From Manihot esculenta (lineage: Eukaryota; Streptophyta; Magnoliopsida; Malpighiales; Euphorbiaceae): a DNA stretch of 64,000 nucleotides. The DNA lies in assembly GCF_001659605.2 (NCBI RefSeq), contig NC_035170.2, positions 29,058,020-29,122,019 on the forward strand, in the 5' to 3' direction. A program made the position numbers and the translations under genes. The notes beneath the pieces were generated by a model. That model did no database searches and was not told the origin of the DNA. It saw only the letters and a list, made by a program, of their open reading frames with translations. Shown here piece by piece: positions 11,460 through 21,968 of the stretch (position 1 is its first letter; each line of letters starts with the position of its first letter).

Positions 11460-12180
11460 CTAGGAGTCATGTTGTCCTCCTATATTGTTTGGACTGGGAG
11501 GTTTGGGTTGGTTGGCTGTAGTAGTGTTTATATATGCTGAAGTCTAAGAGGTTAAAGATAAGGCCCAGTGAAGAGATAATAGCAGTACCTATAGTTGCCG
11601 TGAAGCTTGTGAATATTGCAAAAACAGCACAAGAAGAGAGAAGCTTAGCATCAGATGTTATCCATTGAAAACCCTCCACCAAATCCCTCATGTGTTTGCC
11701 AATTTCCACAACTGAATAGCATTAGTGATGAGAGCGCTTCTCATAAACTTCCCTTGACAGAGTTAGATCTATCAAATCCACACCTTGATCATCATAACCC
11801 ACTTCCCAATTTCTTTATAAGGTAAATATTCCTGCTTTCTGGTTATTGTCTTCTTTGAGGATGAACAGTGTTAGATTTTTTTTTTTTCCCCATTTTCCCC
11901 CTTTTTCTATTTCCTTTGTTTTTGTCATGGCTCTCTAGCTATGCTAACTGCTTCCTTCTCTTTCTTCTGTTGATCTCAAAGTTAAGATCTTTTGTTGGGT
12001 CCGATCTAGAGATGCATGTTCCTTGTAGCTTAAATGGAGATGGGGCCTGTTTTGTGACACCCCATCTTGTCTCTGTTTTGGTCCTTGATGAAGCTTTCTC
12101 TTGCTTTGCCTGATGATCTCATTCACGGCTCTTAAAGTACGAGCACCAAGCTTAGCATACGCTTCTTTGGTGTATATTTA
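11460..12180 (-). pseudogene. Unidentified coding-like fragment(s), absent from unit 2
   Basis: Minus-strand stretches read like protein with normal composition: 11467-11709 contains GKHMRDLVEGFQWITSDAKL and a hydrophobic segment with TSFTATIGTAIISSLGLIF; around 12100-12170 another reads KEAYAKLGARTLRAVNEII. Between them the frame is broken by stops and a T/C-rich tract. I do not recognise the family. Unit 2 lacks the whole block (junction near 35230-35290), so it is either an insertion into unit 1, such as a captured gene piece, or a deletion from unit 2. Confidence 0.3.
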
Positions 12181-12351
12181 TGTCTTGAAAGATTTAGTCA
12201 ATATTCCTCAGCCTTCTCTCCAAGTCCCGGTTCTCTACTTCTCTCTCCTTTCTCTCGGCGTCAGTATATCTCCCGCCAACCCACTCAGCTCCAACTCGGA
12301 GGTTACTCACCAAATCCAACTCTGTAGACTAAAAATTACATTGGCCGTGAT

Positions 12352-12750
12352 TAGTGTGAACATTCGATCAAATCGGTTAAAAATTGAATTAAATTGAGTA
12401 AATTAAAAATTAAAATTTTAATATTTATAAAAATTAAATTAAATTAATTTGATTTAATTTAATTTAATTTAATTGATTTGAATTTTTAATAATTTTTTTT
12501 ATTTTTTATATTTTATTTTTAATATTTTAAAATTTAATTAAAATATTTTAATTTTAATATATTTTAATTTTTATATTATTAAAAATAATATATTATTATT
12601 ACATTTAATTTTTTTAATTTTTTTATTAAAATTAAATTAAATTAAAATAATTAAAAATTTTAAAATTAAAAATTAAATTAAATTAAAATTTTAAATTAAT
12701 TTAATTAATTTAATTTTTTTGATTTTAACCGAATATTTATGCTCGGACTT
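12352..12750. mobile_element. AT-rich foldback element (hAT-MITE-like family), unit 1 only
   Basis: The left end holds AACATTCGATCAAATCGG and the right end, inverted, GCATAAATATTCGGTTAAAA, with complementary AT-rich arms. It belongs with the elements at 19169, 25389, 38865 and 46374. Unit 2 has no counterpart at the matching place (about 35350). Ends are approximate and no clear target duplication is seen. Confidence 0.5.
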
Positions 12751-13338
12751 TTAAACCCAATATTGCTCACGCTATCCGCAACATCCCAAGCAACACGTAA
12801 ACTCCTTTCTCTCCCTTTCGGCAACATCCTCATCGACTCACCTAAGTTCCTGTCGCTATTGACCCACCACCCACAATCGACTAAACTGAGTTGAGGTGAA
12901 ACAGTTCTGTACTCCTCAGGAACAACCGGGACAGTGAAAGGTGTAGCTTTGACGCATTAGTACCTGATTGCCTTAATTTTTAGATTTTATTATAACAGGA
13001 GTCTGAACGTGAATGAACCAGAAATTCACAAAATTGCACTCTTTACGCTACCAATCTTAGTGAATAGATTATGAGTGCAATTAATATATTAATCTTAAAT
13101 CTTTATAATATATTTTGAAAATAATAAATTATAATCACAGGCATGTACGGTGTTGTTTAAGGATAACGCTCAAGCCTAAATGACCTCCATACCAAATATC
13201 TTCAGTCCTGTTTTTGGGTAATATCTCCTTTGTGAATATTAATTGCACTTTAAAAACGACAGAAATTTACAGACAGAGAAGAAGTTTTTAATGTTTGTCC
13301 GTTGTCGAAGACCAAATATATACCAACCAGCAAAGCCA

Positions 13339-13346
13339 TGACGTCA
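13339..13346. promoter_or_regulatory. TGACGTCA palindrome (bZIP/TGA-type site) upstream of UGT71 copy 1
   Basis: Perfect TGACGTCA about 170 bases before the start codon. It is conserved in unit 2 at 35938-35945. A TATA-like CTATAAGTA follows at about 13425. The site type is known to bind plant bZIP factors; its function here is inferred. Confidence 0.5.
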
Positions 13347-13515
13347 CTTGATTCTTGGCTACCAAGATTTGAATTTTCCACTATACAAGAATTTTTTATT
13401 ACAGCCGCCGGCCCACAAGCAGTTCTATAAGTACCTCAGCTCATCACGTTCAATGATCATCCTCATCTTCTATACTTAGCCCCAAAACTAAGAATTCTAC
13501 CATTCCCATAACAAA

Positions 13516-14916
13516 ATGGACAAAGCACAGCTTGTGTTCGTCCCCACACCAGGCATGGGCCACCTTATATCTGCAGTGGAGCTAGCGAAGCTTCTTCTCA
13601 GCCGCGATTATCGCCTCTCCATCACCGTTCTCATCCTTGATATTCCTCTTTTAAACTCCAAGCTCCACAACTACATTGAATCCCTGCAGGATTCCTCGTT
13701 CGCTTTGTCTAATCGTCTTCGATTTATTGAACTACCAAAAGATGATCCTGAATTATCAAATTTTCATTCTTTCTTTGAAAGGCAGAAACCCAGTGTCAAA
13801 GAAGTTGTGTTGAAGCTCACTCAGGCTGAATCAAATGCCGACTCACCTCGGCTTGTGGGTTTTGTTCTTGATATGTTCTGTACGCCGATGATGGATTTGG
13901 CTGATGAGTTTGGAATTCCATCTTATATTTTCTTTGCATCAGGCGCAGCCTTTCTTGAGTTGATGCTTTATGTACAGAAAATTCATGATGACGAGAATTT
14001 TAACCCGATTGAGTTCAAGGACTCGCATACTGAGTTAATAGTGCCGAGTTTGGTGAACCCATTTCCGACTAGGATTTTGCCTTCTCCGATCTTAAATAAA
14101 GAGCGGTTTGGTCAGTTACTTGTCCTCGCAAGGAAGTTCAGACAAGCTAAGGGTATCATAGTAAATACATTTTTAGAGTTAGAATCTCGTGCGATCGAGT
14201 CCTTTAAAGTGCCTCCATTGTATCATGTGGGACCCATTTTGGAAGTGAAATCAGACGGAAGAAACACTCACCCAGAAATCATGCAATGGCTTGATGATCA
14301 ACCGGCAGGATCAGTAGTGTTCCTATGCTTCGGGAGCATGGGAAGTTTTAGTGAGGATCAGTTGAAAGAGATTGCCTATGCGTTAGAGAATACTGGCCAT
14401 CGGTTTTTATGGTCCATTCGCCGACCGCCACCTCCAGATAAAATAGCGTCTCCTACTGACTATGAAGATCCACGAGAGGTCATGCCTGAAGGATTTTTAG
14501 AACGAACAGTTGCTGTCGGAAAGGTAATAGGGTGGGCTCCACAAGTTGCTGTGTTGGCTCATCCAGCCATCGGAGGTTTTGTGTCACATTGTGGGTGGAA
14601 TTCTGTGCTGGAGAGTCTCTGGTTTGGCGTTCCGATTGCGACGTGGCCTATGTATGCAGAGCAACAGTTTAACGCGTTTGAAATGGTGGTGGAGTTGGGA
14701 TTGGGCGTGGAAATTGATATGGGTTATAGGAAAGAGAGTGGAAAAATAGTGAATTCTGATAAAATAGAGAGAGCGATAAGGAATTTGATGGAGAATAGTG
14801 ATGAAAAAAGGAAGAAGGTGAAGGAAATGCGTGAGAAGAGCAAAATGGCCTTGATCGACGGTGGATCTTCATTTATTTCGCTAGGCGATTTTATAAAAGA
14901 TGCTATGGAGGGATAA
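13516..14916 (+). CDS. UDP-glycosyltransferase, UGT71 family (copy 1)
   Basis: Intronless 466-residue family 1 glycosyltransferase, normal length for the group. The N-terminal PTPGMGHLISAVE motif holds the catalytic His16. VLDMFC carries the Asp region that partners it, and QWLDDQPAGSVVFLCFGS is the conserved middle block. The 44-residue PSPG box spans about 340-383, from WAPQVAVLAHPAIGG through HCGWNS to its closing Gln, the usual mark of UDP-glucose preference. It transfers glucose to small acceptors such as flavonoids, hydroxyphenyl compounds or terpenoids in the cytosol; the acceptor cannot be read from sequence. UGT71-type assignment rests on overall pattern and resemblance to cassava 'anthocyanidin 3-O-glucosyltransferase' proteins. 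The only in-frame ATG near the conserved start is at 13516. It differs from copy 2 (36115-37515) at about 13 residues. Confidence 0.93.
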   Translation: MDKAQLVFVPTPGMGHLISAVELAKLLLSRDYRLSITVLILDIPLLNSKLHNYIESLQDSSFALSNRLRFIELPKDDPELSNFHSFFERQKPSVKEVVLKLTQAESNADSPRLVGFVLDMFCTPMMDLADEFGIPSYIFFASGAAFLELMLYVQKIHDDENFNPIEFKDSHTELIVPSLVNPFPTRILPSPILNKERFGQLLVLARKFRQAKGIIVNTFLELESRAIESFKVPPLYHVGPILEVKSDGRNTHPEIMQWLDDQPAGSVVFLCFGSMGSFSEDQLKEIAYALENTGHRFLWSIRRPPPPDKIASPTDYEDPREVMPEGFLERTVAVGKVIGWAPQVAVLAHPAIGGFVSHCGWNSVLESLWFGVPIATWPMYAEQQFNAFEMVVELGLGVEIDMGYRKESGKIVNSDKIERAIRNLMENSDEKRKKVKEMREKSKMALIDGGSSFISLGDFIKDAMEG

Positions 14917-16579
14917 TGTCTAACCCGCAATATAAAATAAGAATACAATTTATATGAAATTTTATATATTTATATTATAAATTTAATTTAGATAAGGTTT
15001 TTTATTATTAAGAATTAGCATAAAATAAATATAATATTTTTAAGGTTAATTGATTCAAATATATGCATATTTATTTTAATTTTAATTTTTTAATTTTAAT
15101 TTAATTAATTCAATCATTATATTTAATTTTAATTAATTTTTAAATTTTTAAATTTAATAGTTTATAGGATAATTGAATAATTTGGTTTACATATCAAGTA
15201 TATTATTATTATTATTTTAATTGGTTAATTAATTAAAAAATGTCTAACATTTATATAATTTTATATTTTAATTTAAATATTTAAATATTAAATAAATTAA
15301 TTTAATGTTTATATTTTAATTTTGAATAATTTTTAAATTTAAAATTAAAAATAAATAATATAATTATTAAATATATATTTTATATTTCCAATCGTAATAA
15401 ATTTTATTTTATATTTATAATTATTATTATTTTAAAATATAATTTTTAATTTAATACAATCGTATATATAAAATAATTAAAAATAATATATTATTATAAT
15501 ATTTATATAATTATTAATACAAAATAAAATTTATTTATTGTTAAACATATTGATCTTATATTTATATATCATTTAACTATAATTAAATATAAATTAATAT
15601 TATTTATATATATATAATTAATTTATATTTATATTTTAAAAAAGAATTTATATTTAAAAAAATAATAAAATATTATGTTTGGCTTCTATTTAAATTTTTA
15701 TATTTTAATTTTTAAAAATTGAGTAAAGTTATTGTAAATATTTGACTACTTAATTTAAAATTTAAATATTTAAATTAAAATACACATAAATATCAAATTT
15801 TTTTAATTATTTAGTAATTAATTTATATAAAAATAATAATAATAATATACATCAGTAAAATTTTAATATACATGCGTGAGTTTAGTTTTATAGTTTTTTT
15901 TTCTCTTTTCTATATTTTTTATTTTTTATTTTTTAATAATACGTTATTATTATACAGTATCGTATCGTATGTATGAACATCCTTTTTTTCTATTAACAAG
16001 CGATTATTTAATTTACCCCAACATCTATATAAGTCTAATTCTGAATGCATAAAAGTTTTTATATACTTAAATTTAATGGTTATCATATACTAACTAAATT
16101 ATTAAAGTGATAGATAAATTATTAAAATTTAAAATTTTATATATTGATTAAAATTATATTAAAATATAAAAGTTAAAAGTAAAATATTTAAATTAAAATA
16201 TAAACACACATAAATATTAAATTCTTCTGATCAATTGATCTGTTTTTAATTTCACGACGTTCACGTCAAGTTTCCACACAATTCAATTATTATTATTTTT
16301 TTATTGATACGTTGCATACTTTTTTCAAAGACTCAATGATTATAAAAAAAATAATAATTTTTTAAAAAACTTTTATAGTTATAATTGACTAATTCCTAAT
16401 AAACATATGGACTTTGTTTATTTGTTGATAATTTAGCTATTTATTTGTTATTATGAAATTCAAACAGAGAGTAATAGACACGTAAACAAAATCAACTAAA
16501 TAAGACCAATTCTTAATAGATATTATTTTTTATTTGAGTAATTGAAAATCAACTAAACAAGATCAATTCTTAAAGATTG
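14917..16579. other. AT-rich spacer between UGT71 and B-box genes (unit 1)
   Basis: The convergent 3' ends of the UGT71 and B-box genes flank about 1.6 kb of sequence rich in TTAATT/ATTTAA. It aligns with unit 2 with many indels. No gene seen. Confidence 0.6.
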
Positions 16580-17217
16580 TTAATTAATCTTAGAGGAACC
16601 AACTTCTGAGAAGTCATAGAAGCTGAAATCAGTATTTTCAAAGATTTCATTCATAGTCTCTGTAGAGGGAGCCTCTGAGTCCATCATGATTGCTGCCAAG
16701 CTCTCCTTAGCTGGAGGAGAATAGAATGAAGATTCCATAGACATTTGCATTCGAGAATGTTGATCTCTGCTATGTTCAGCTGAGGATTCAAGGGTTACTT
16801 TGATCCCTGAAATTAAAAATCTTTGGTGGGACATTGCATAAGGACTTGTTGAATGTGTTGATATGTCACATTGCTTGCATAGTAATGCTCTATCCTCCAA
16901 GCAAAACAAATACCCTTTTTTCTCCTGTAATCACAAATTGTTTCTCAAAGTTCTAATGAAGAACAAATCCTTTATAGAATCATAAAATCTCGAGAAAATT
17001 AGGACTAATGGGAAAAAGAAAATACCTGGCAGGTGTCACATAGAGGAAGCTGAGAACAGGAAGAAGAGTCTTTGAGGAGAAACAGCCTTTGATGTTTCTG
17101 CGAAAGCTTGTTAGCTGCATGAACCTCTTCATCACATCTTTTACACAGCACTGCTTCATCTGCACAACACAGCAACTCAGCCTCCGCCTGCCTGCAGATA
17201 TCACACTGTATTTTCAT
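16580..17217 (-). CDS. Double B-box zinc finger protein, BBX group IV (copy 1)
   Basis: Two exons on the minus strand, 17026-17217 and 16580-16924, joined in phase 0 with GT-AG borders, give 178 residues. B-box 1 occupies about residues 5-47 (CDICRQAEAELLCCADEAVL, then CDEEVHAANKLSQKH). B-box 2 spans the splice, about 60-102 (CDTCQEKKGYLFCLEDRALL, then CDISTHSTSPYAMSHQRF). The Cys/His/Asp zinc ligands are all present. No CCT domain follows, which places it with BBX18-25 (structure group IV); the short length is closest to BBX18, BBX19 or BBX23. Such proteins modulate HY5- and COP1-dependent light signalling by binding other transcription factors. A CT-rich 5' UTR precedes the start. The C-terminal 75 residues are acidic and Ser-rich. 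Copy 2 at 39653-40287 differs at three residues. Confidence 0.92.
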
Positions 17218-17940
17218 CTCTCTCTCTCTCTTTTTCCTTCTTCTGATGAAGCTAGCTTGTCATCTTCAGTCAATTTATTGGGAAGCAAGCACAAGTGAAC
17301 AAAGAAAATCATATCGTATCTTCTGCACATTATGAACATTAGCCAAGAAAAGATTTCCTCCATAATAAGCCAAGAGAACTATCAAGTTCCTGCATGATAG
17401 GATTGTGATTTACTGTATATTCATTTTCTTTTACAGCTCAGATCTTCATGCTATTATATCTGTATAAATGAATAAAAGGGTGGCAGTGGCATGGATCATT
17501 GGATAAATGAGTGAAAAAGAATAATGGAAGTCAAATAAAAATCCAATCTTCCCATAATATACCCATTTGGTTTATAGCTTGTTCATGGCTTGTTTGTTTG
17601 CTCTTTTTTTTGTCAGGGAAGATGGGCATGAAAGATACAAAATATATCTAGAAACCTCCTGCTACTTTTCTTGTATTTTCCTCAACTTGCTCATTTGAGG
17701 GCTTTGATCTCTTGATGCTCAGTAACCATGTTCAGCAACCAGGCTTGCATACTTGTGTTCCTAGCTTTTCCCCATGGAGAAGCATTTTCTTCTTAATATT
17801 GTTATAAAAAATTTCTTGGTATAGTTATTCTATAAAATAATTGTAGAAACAAAATTAAATAATTCATTAAAAATAATTATAAAAATAAATATATAAATTA
17901 TGATTTTATATAAAAATAAATAAATTAAATATAAAAAGTG
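17218..17940. other. B-box gene upstream region (unit 1)
   Basis: Closely conserved in unit 2 (40288-40883) up to the point where a chromovirus interrupts unit 2 at TTCTTAATA. It includes a CT microsatellite next to the start codon and presumably the promoter. No second gene seen. Confidence 0.5.
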
Positions 17941-18412
17941 GATGATGACCGCTAGACTCATCCAATCCAGACAAGGCCAGACTCAAAAAAGTAGAGCCGA
18001 CCCAAAATCTGCAAAACTCTTCAGACCGATCTATCCAATATTTCAGGCCTTGACTAAAATGAGTAGGGTAGGTGGGGTCACCCGTGAGTCCAAGTTCAAC
18101 AGAAGAAATCTAATTCGATAATATGACATGAGTAAAAAAGTAGAGCCGATCCAAAATCTGCAAAACTCTTCAGACCGATCTATCCAATATTTCAGGCCTT
18201 AACTAAAATGAGTAGGGTAGGTGGGGTCACCCGTGAGTCCAAGTTCAACAGAAGAAATCTAATTCGATAATATGACATGAGTAAAGATAACAGAGACATG
18301 TGGTATTGCATCAGGAAGGTCATTAAATATCAACAAAAGAAAAGAAATATAAGGAGAGGAAGGTCTTTCCCTCTGTCCAAGTTCACACTTATGTGAATTT
18401 CAGAGAATCATT
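17941..18412. repeat. Unit-1-specific ~472-bp block with a 149-bp tandem duplication
   Basis: Unit 2 runs straight from AAAAAGTG to AATATAAAAATATTT (about 45720), while unit 1 has 472 extra bases. Within them 17991-18139 is repeated as 18140-18288 with only two or three differences (GTAGAGCCGA to GACATGAGTAAA). Composition is less AT-rich than the surroundings. It may be an insertion in unit 1 or a deletion from unit 2. I found no terminal repeats that identify a transposon. Confidence 0.7.
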
Positions 18413-19168
18413 GAATATAAAAATATTTAATTCAAATACTTTTGCTTATTTTTCACTTTTTTAGCAAAAAAATTTTAATTTTATTAAACTTTCAAAATAG
18501 AAAAGCATTTAATTATTGAACAATAATCTAATGTATTATTATTTTAATTTTTAGATTCTCTTTTTGCTAATAATTTTAATTCATATCTTCTTAATATTTC
18601 ATTTTGCATTTAAGTCCCAAATAAATGGAAAAAAAATTCAATAATTTAAACATAAATGATATTACTCAAAGGAAATTTAATTATAACTTTAAAAAAGGTA
18701 TATTTATATATTCTTATCAATATAAGAATAATAGTTACATTTATAAATTTATCTTGATAATAAATATATTTAAATAAATGAGATTTCAGATTATACTGAA
18801 ATCAATTCTTAACTTTTCATTTAAAAAATAATAAAAATAATGGTTAAAATTGATTTAAAAGAATTAAATGATTGGCTAACATTTAAAATGTAGAAAAACA
18901 ATTGATTGAGAATCTAATTGCTAAAGTTGAAAAATAATGTAAAAAACTTGAATATTTAATCAATGAAATTAAAAAATTTAGCTAAAATTAAAAAAAAAAA
19001 AACAGACAAAGGTTTTGATTTTTTTTTTTCCCCTCACTTGACCTTAAAAACAAAAGCTTACTGGCGTATTATGTCAAATCTCAAATAGGAAATTGGGAGA
19101 CTAGTTAAAGATCATCATGTTTTATTTTTATTTTTTAAGTATTATTTTTGGAATTATATGGTATTGGA
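18413..19168. other. AT-rich spacer
   Basis: Mostly AT-rich sequence shared with unit 2 (about 45720-46373). Unit 2 lacks a piece corresponding to about 18690-18830. No gene seen. Confidence 0.5.
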
Positions 19169-19635
19169 TAGACTCGGTATTCGATCAGTTGAATTTAAAA
19201 TCAAATCAAATCGAATAAATTGAAAATTAAAATTTAAATATTTATAAAAATTAAATCGAATCGATTTTGATTAGAAATCAAATCAAACTGAATCAATCTG
19301 ATTCAATTCGATTCAATTCGTTTTGATCGATTTGAATTTTTAATAAATTTTTTATTTTTTACACTTTACTTTTTAGTATTTTAAAATTTAATTAAAATAT
19401 TTTAATTTTAATATAATCTAATCTCTATATATTATTAAAAATAATATATTATTATTAATCGATTCAATTTGATTTTTTTTAATTTTTTCTGATTAAAATC
19501 AAACCAAATCAAAATAATTAAAATTTTTAAAATTAAAAATTAAATCGAATTAAAATAAATAAAAAATAAACTAAAATTTTAAATTAATTTAATTTGATTA
19601 ATTTTTTCGATTTAAATCAAATATTCGTCACTCTA
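19169..19635. mobile_element. AT-rich foldback element (hAT-MITE-like), shared by both units
   Basis: Starts TAGACTCGGTATTCGATC and ends, read inverted, TAGAGTGACGAATATTTGAT. The arms fold on each other through AAATCGAATC-type blocks. Flanking octamers GTATTGGA and TTGTTGAA match at five of eight positions. The counterpart in unit 2 (46374-46823) keeps a 7/8 match, so the insertion predates the duplication. Confidence 0.65.
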
Positions 19636-20094
19636 TTGTTGAATAAGATTTTTATTTAAAAGAAATTGAGAAAAATCCCAGTGATATTTTAAATTCACAT
19701 GATCAGCAAAGATAAATTGCACATTATTTTATAAAATTGATTAGAAATATTAATTATTTTTAAGAAGAAACTACATTAACAGCAAAACTTGTTATTGTAA
19801 TATCACAATTATTTACAAAGCATATAGAATTGTATATCAAATTTGTTATCTGGTGGTAGATAAAATTATTTTTTCAGTTCAAACTAATAATCTTATAGTT
19901 TTGGATTTATTTTTAATACCATTAAGTTTATTAATTAAATTTTCTTTTTAATGTAATGATTATAGGAAGTTTTAAGAATAATAGTAATATTGAGATCTTC
20001 CACATAAATCTAGAAAAGTGCAATCTCAATAAGAAAAGTATTAATAGAAGAAATGAAGGGTCTGGAAGAATGGAGGTTAGCCACAAAGCAACTG
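19636..20094. other. Distal upstream region of the sHSP gene (unit 1)
   Basis: AT-rich, non-coding, well conserved with unit 2 (46824-47283). Confidence 0.5.
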
Positions 20095-20110
20095 GAACCT
20101 TCATCACTTC
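20095..20110 (+). promoter_or_regulatory. Heat shock element upstream of sHSP copy 1
   Basis: GAACCTTCATCACTTC gives an inverted GAAnnTTC pair followed by another TTC. It lies about 240 bases before the start codon and about 45 bases before a TATA-like run (CACATATATATA, from 20151). Unit 2 keeps it as GAAGCTTC at 47284-47291. A GAA-rich stretch just upstream (20047-20070) may extend the site. Heat shock factors bind nGAAn arrays; use here is inferred. Confidence 0.6.
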
Positions 20111-20338
20111 TCTAAACACTTGCAGATTTTCTACCCACTATATTCCTCCACACATATATATATACACACTATCAATGGCTGTCTCATCTCAGACAAACAA
20201 AATCTACGCATAAAAGGAGAGGAGAAACAAGGAACTGCTCATCAAACACTTAGCAACCAAAGTTTCCCTCGATACCCTTTTCATAGAAGAGAGCAATAAG
20301 CATACTAGAAGCAACAGCGAAAGAGAAGAGAGAGGAAA

Positions 20339-20932
20339 ATGAGGCAAATGTTACTACCATTCCTTTTCAGCTTCTTCTCTCTCTTGCTTTGCTTCCCTGA
20401 GACCTCCAATGCATCGCTTCTCCCATTTGTTGATCGCCCTGGAAGTCTTCTAACTGATCCCTGGTCAGACCGTTTCCCGGACCCGTTTAGAGTCTTGGAA
20501 CAGATACCATTTGGGATTGAAAGGGATGACAGTGTGGAACTCTCCCCAGCCAGAGTAGACTGGAAAGAAACGCCTGAGGGTCATCTTATAATGATAGATG
20601 TGCCTGGGCTGAAAAAGGAGGAGCTGAAGATTGAGGTGGAGGAGAATAGGGTGTTGAGAGTGAGTGGCGAGAGGAAGAAAGAGGAAGAGAAGAAAGGGGA
20701 TCACTGGCACAGGGTGGAGAGATCCTATGGCAAGTTTTGGAGACAGTTCAGGTTGCCAGACAATGTGGATATGGACTCTGTGAAGGCTAAACTTGAAAAT
20801 GGTGTACTTACTTTGTCTTTCTCCAAGTTGTCTCCTGACAAGATCAAGGGTCCAAGGGTTGTTAGCATTGCAGGTGAAGAGAAACCTGAACCAGCTAAGC
20901 TCAAAAACAGTGAGGCCAAACAAGAGCTGTAG
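20339..20932 (+). CDS. Endoplasmic-reticulum small heat shock protein, HSP20 family (copy 1)
   Basis: Intronless, 197 residues. The N-terminus is a signal peptide ([19 protein letters not shown], cleavage likely near residue 25). The alpha-crystallin domain spans about residues 70-163, with [20 protein letters not shown] at its start and [13 protein letters not shown] at its end. The protein ends in KQEL, an ER-retention signal of the KDEL type. This combination defines the plant ER-lumen class of about 22 kDa. It is an ATP-independent holdase that keeps unfolding secretory proteins soluble during heat stress. The charged linker after the core lacks a clear I-x-I motif. An upstream heat shock element and TATA-like run support heat induction. 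The copy at 47527-48120 encodes exactly the same protein. Confidence 0.95.
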   Translation: MRQMLLPFLFSFFSLLLCFPETSNASLLPFVDRPGSLLTDPWSDRFPDPFRVLEQIPFGIERDDSVELSPARVDWKETPEGHLIMIDVPGLKKEELKIEVEENRVLRVSGERKKEEEKKGDHWHRVERSYGKFWRQFRLPDNVDMDSVKAKLENGVLTLSFSKLSPDKIKGPRVVSIAGEEKPEPAKLKNSEAKQEL

Positions 20933-21968
20933 ATCTTTTAGAGCAGCTAATACATGAAAGACTTGATGAGAAAAATCTTTTAGTGAGAATAAGGACTTGT
21001 GATTTCTGTTCTGTTTATGTTGCAGTGTGTTGTAAATGTGATGTCTGCAAAATTTTCATAATCTAAGGTTCTTGTAGCAGACCATCATGTAAGAGTTCAA
21101 CTTATTAATATCCTAATCTCTCTTTTGCTCATCGGAGGGCCATTGATCGGTGCTAAGAGGGTAGCCTTTCACCTGTCTAGGTGCCAGCCATCCCAAATAT
21201 AAATGAGAATAACTCTCCTTATCCAGAGGGACGCTACCCGTCTGCAGACACTTTACAATCAATTTCTAGTCAACGAAGCATCGCATGAATCAAACTAAAT
21301 ATTTACTTTGAGATCAATGATAAAATTGCTGTATATACTATAAAACAAATGAAATCATAAAATAAATGGTACATTAATTCAATTAAGACTAACAAGAAAG
21401 TCTTACATGACAGACTTAATGCCTTCCATAAGCTGCAAATCTGAGAGGTTCAATGTTTTCCTTCTCAGCCAAAAAAATGAACAACTTCGTCCATTTCCTA
21501 TCCTCATAGGAAATGACCGCCATTCCCGAATTACAAAACTTGTGTGTCCAGCCAAACCTATGACCAAACAACTTGGACTTGGATTCAAAGATCGGATCCA
21601 TTGAAATGTTTGGATGCAGGTTCACCTATTTATCAGAAGTTAATTTCAAGTGTCTGACTTTTAATATCATCTGGGCATCCTTATCCAACAAAAGTTACCA
21701 TGCCTCTGGCCACTCTTTCGATATTCTTATTCATGCGTTACCATGGACGTCAAAAATAAAACTTGCCTTCCATGTTTGGTAGAAATTGAGAGTTGCAGGC
21801 AGTTCAAAAAACACCGTGGAGTTTTGTAATTGGAAGTAGCAAAGCTTTGAAACACCAACTCCCACAAAAAAATGATGCACTTCACTCTTCATATGTGTTT
21901 TCTTCTTTGGAAAGTGACACAGCATTGAATTTGAGTTTCTGCATAAGAATCCATATTTGAAAACTCAT
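20933..21968. other. Convergent sHSP/PPR 3' region (unit 1)
   Basis: Contains the sHSP 3' UTR and, on the minus strand, the PPR 3' flank. Conserved in unit 2 (48121-49156) at about 97% by eye. A coding-like minus-strand stretch at 21416-21625 is listed separately. Confidence 0.5.
21416..21625 (-). other. Unidentified coding-like stretch in the PPR 3' region
   Basis: Minus-strand reading includes FGHRFGWTHKFCNSGMAV and SYEDRKWTKLFIFLAEKENI, with protein-like composition. In unit 2 the equivalent frame has a TGA directly after FGHR, so it is not conserved as an open frame. It may be a decayed exon or chance. No family recognised. Confidence 0.2.

Noticed and set aside
20465..20923. 152-codon antisense frame over the sHSP gene (also at 47653-48111)
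   Set aside because: Shadow of the sense gene; conservation follows from the duplicated sHSP coding sequence.
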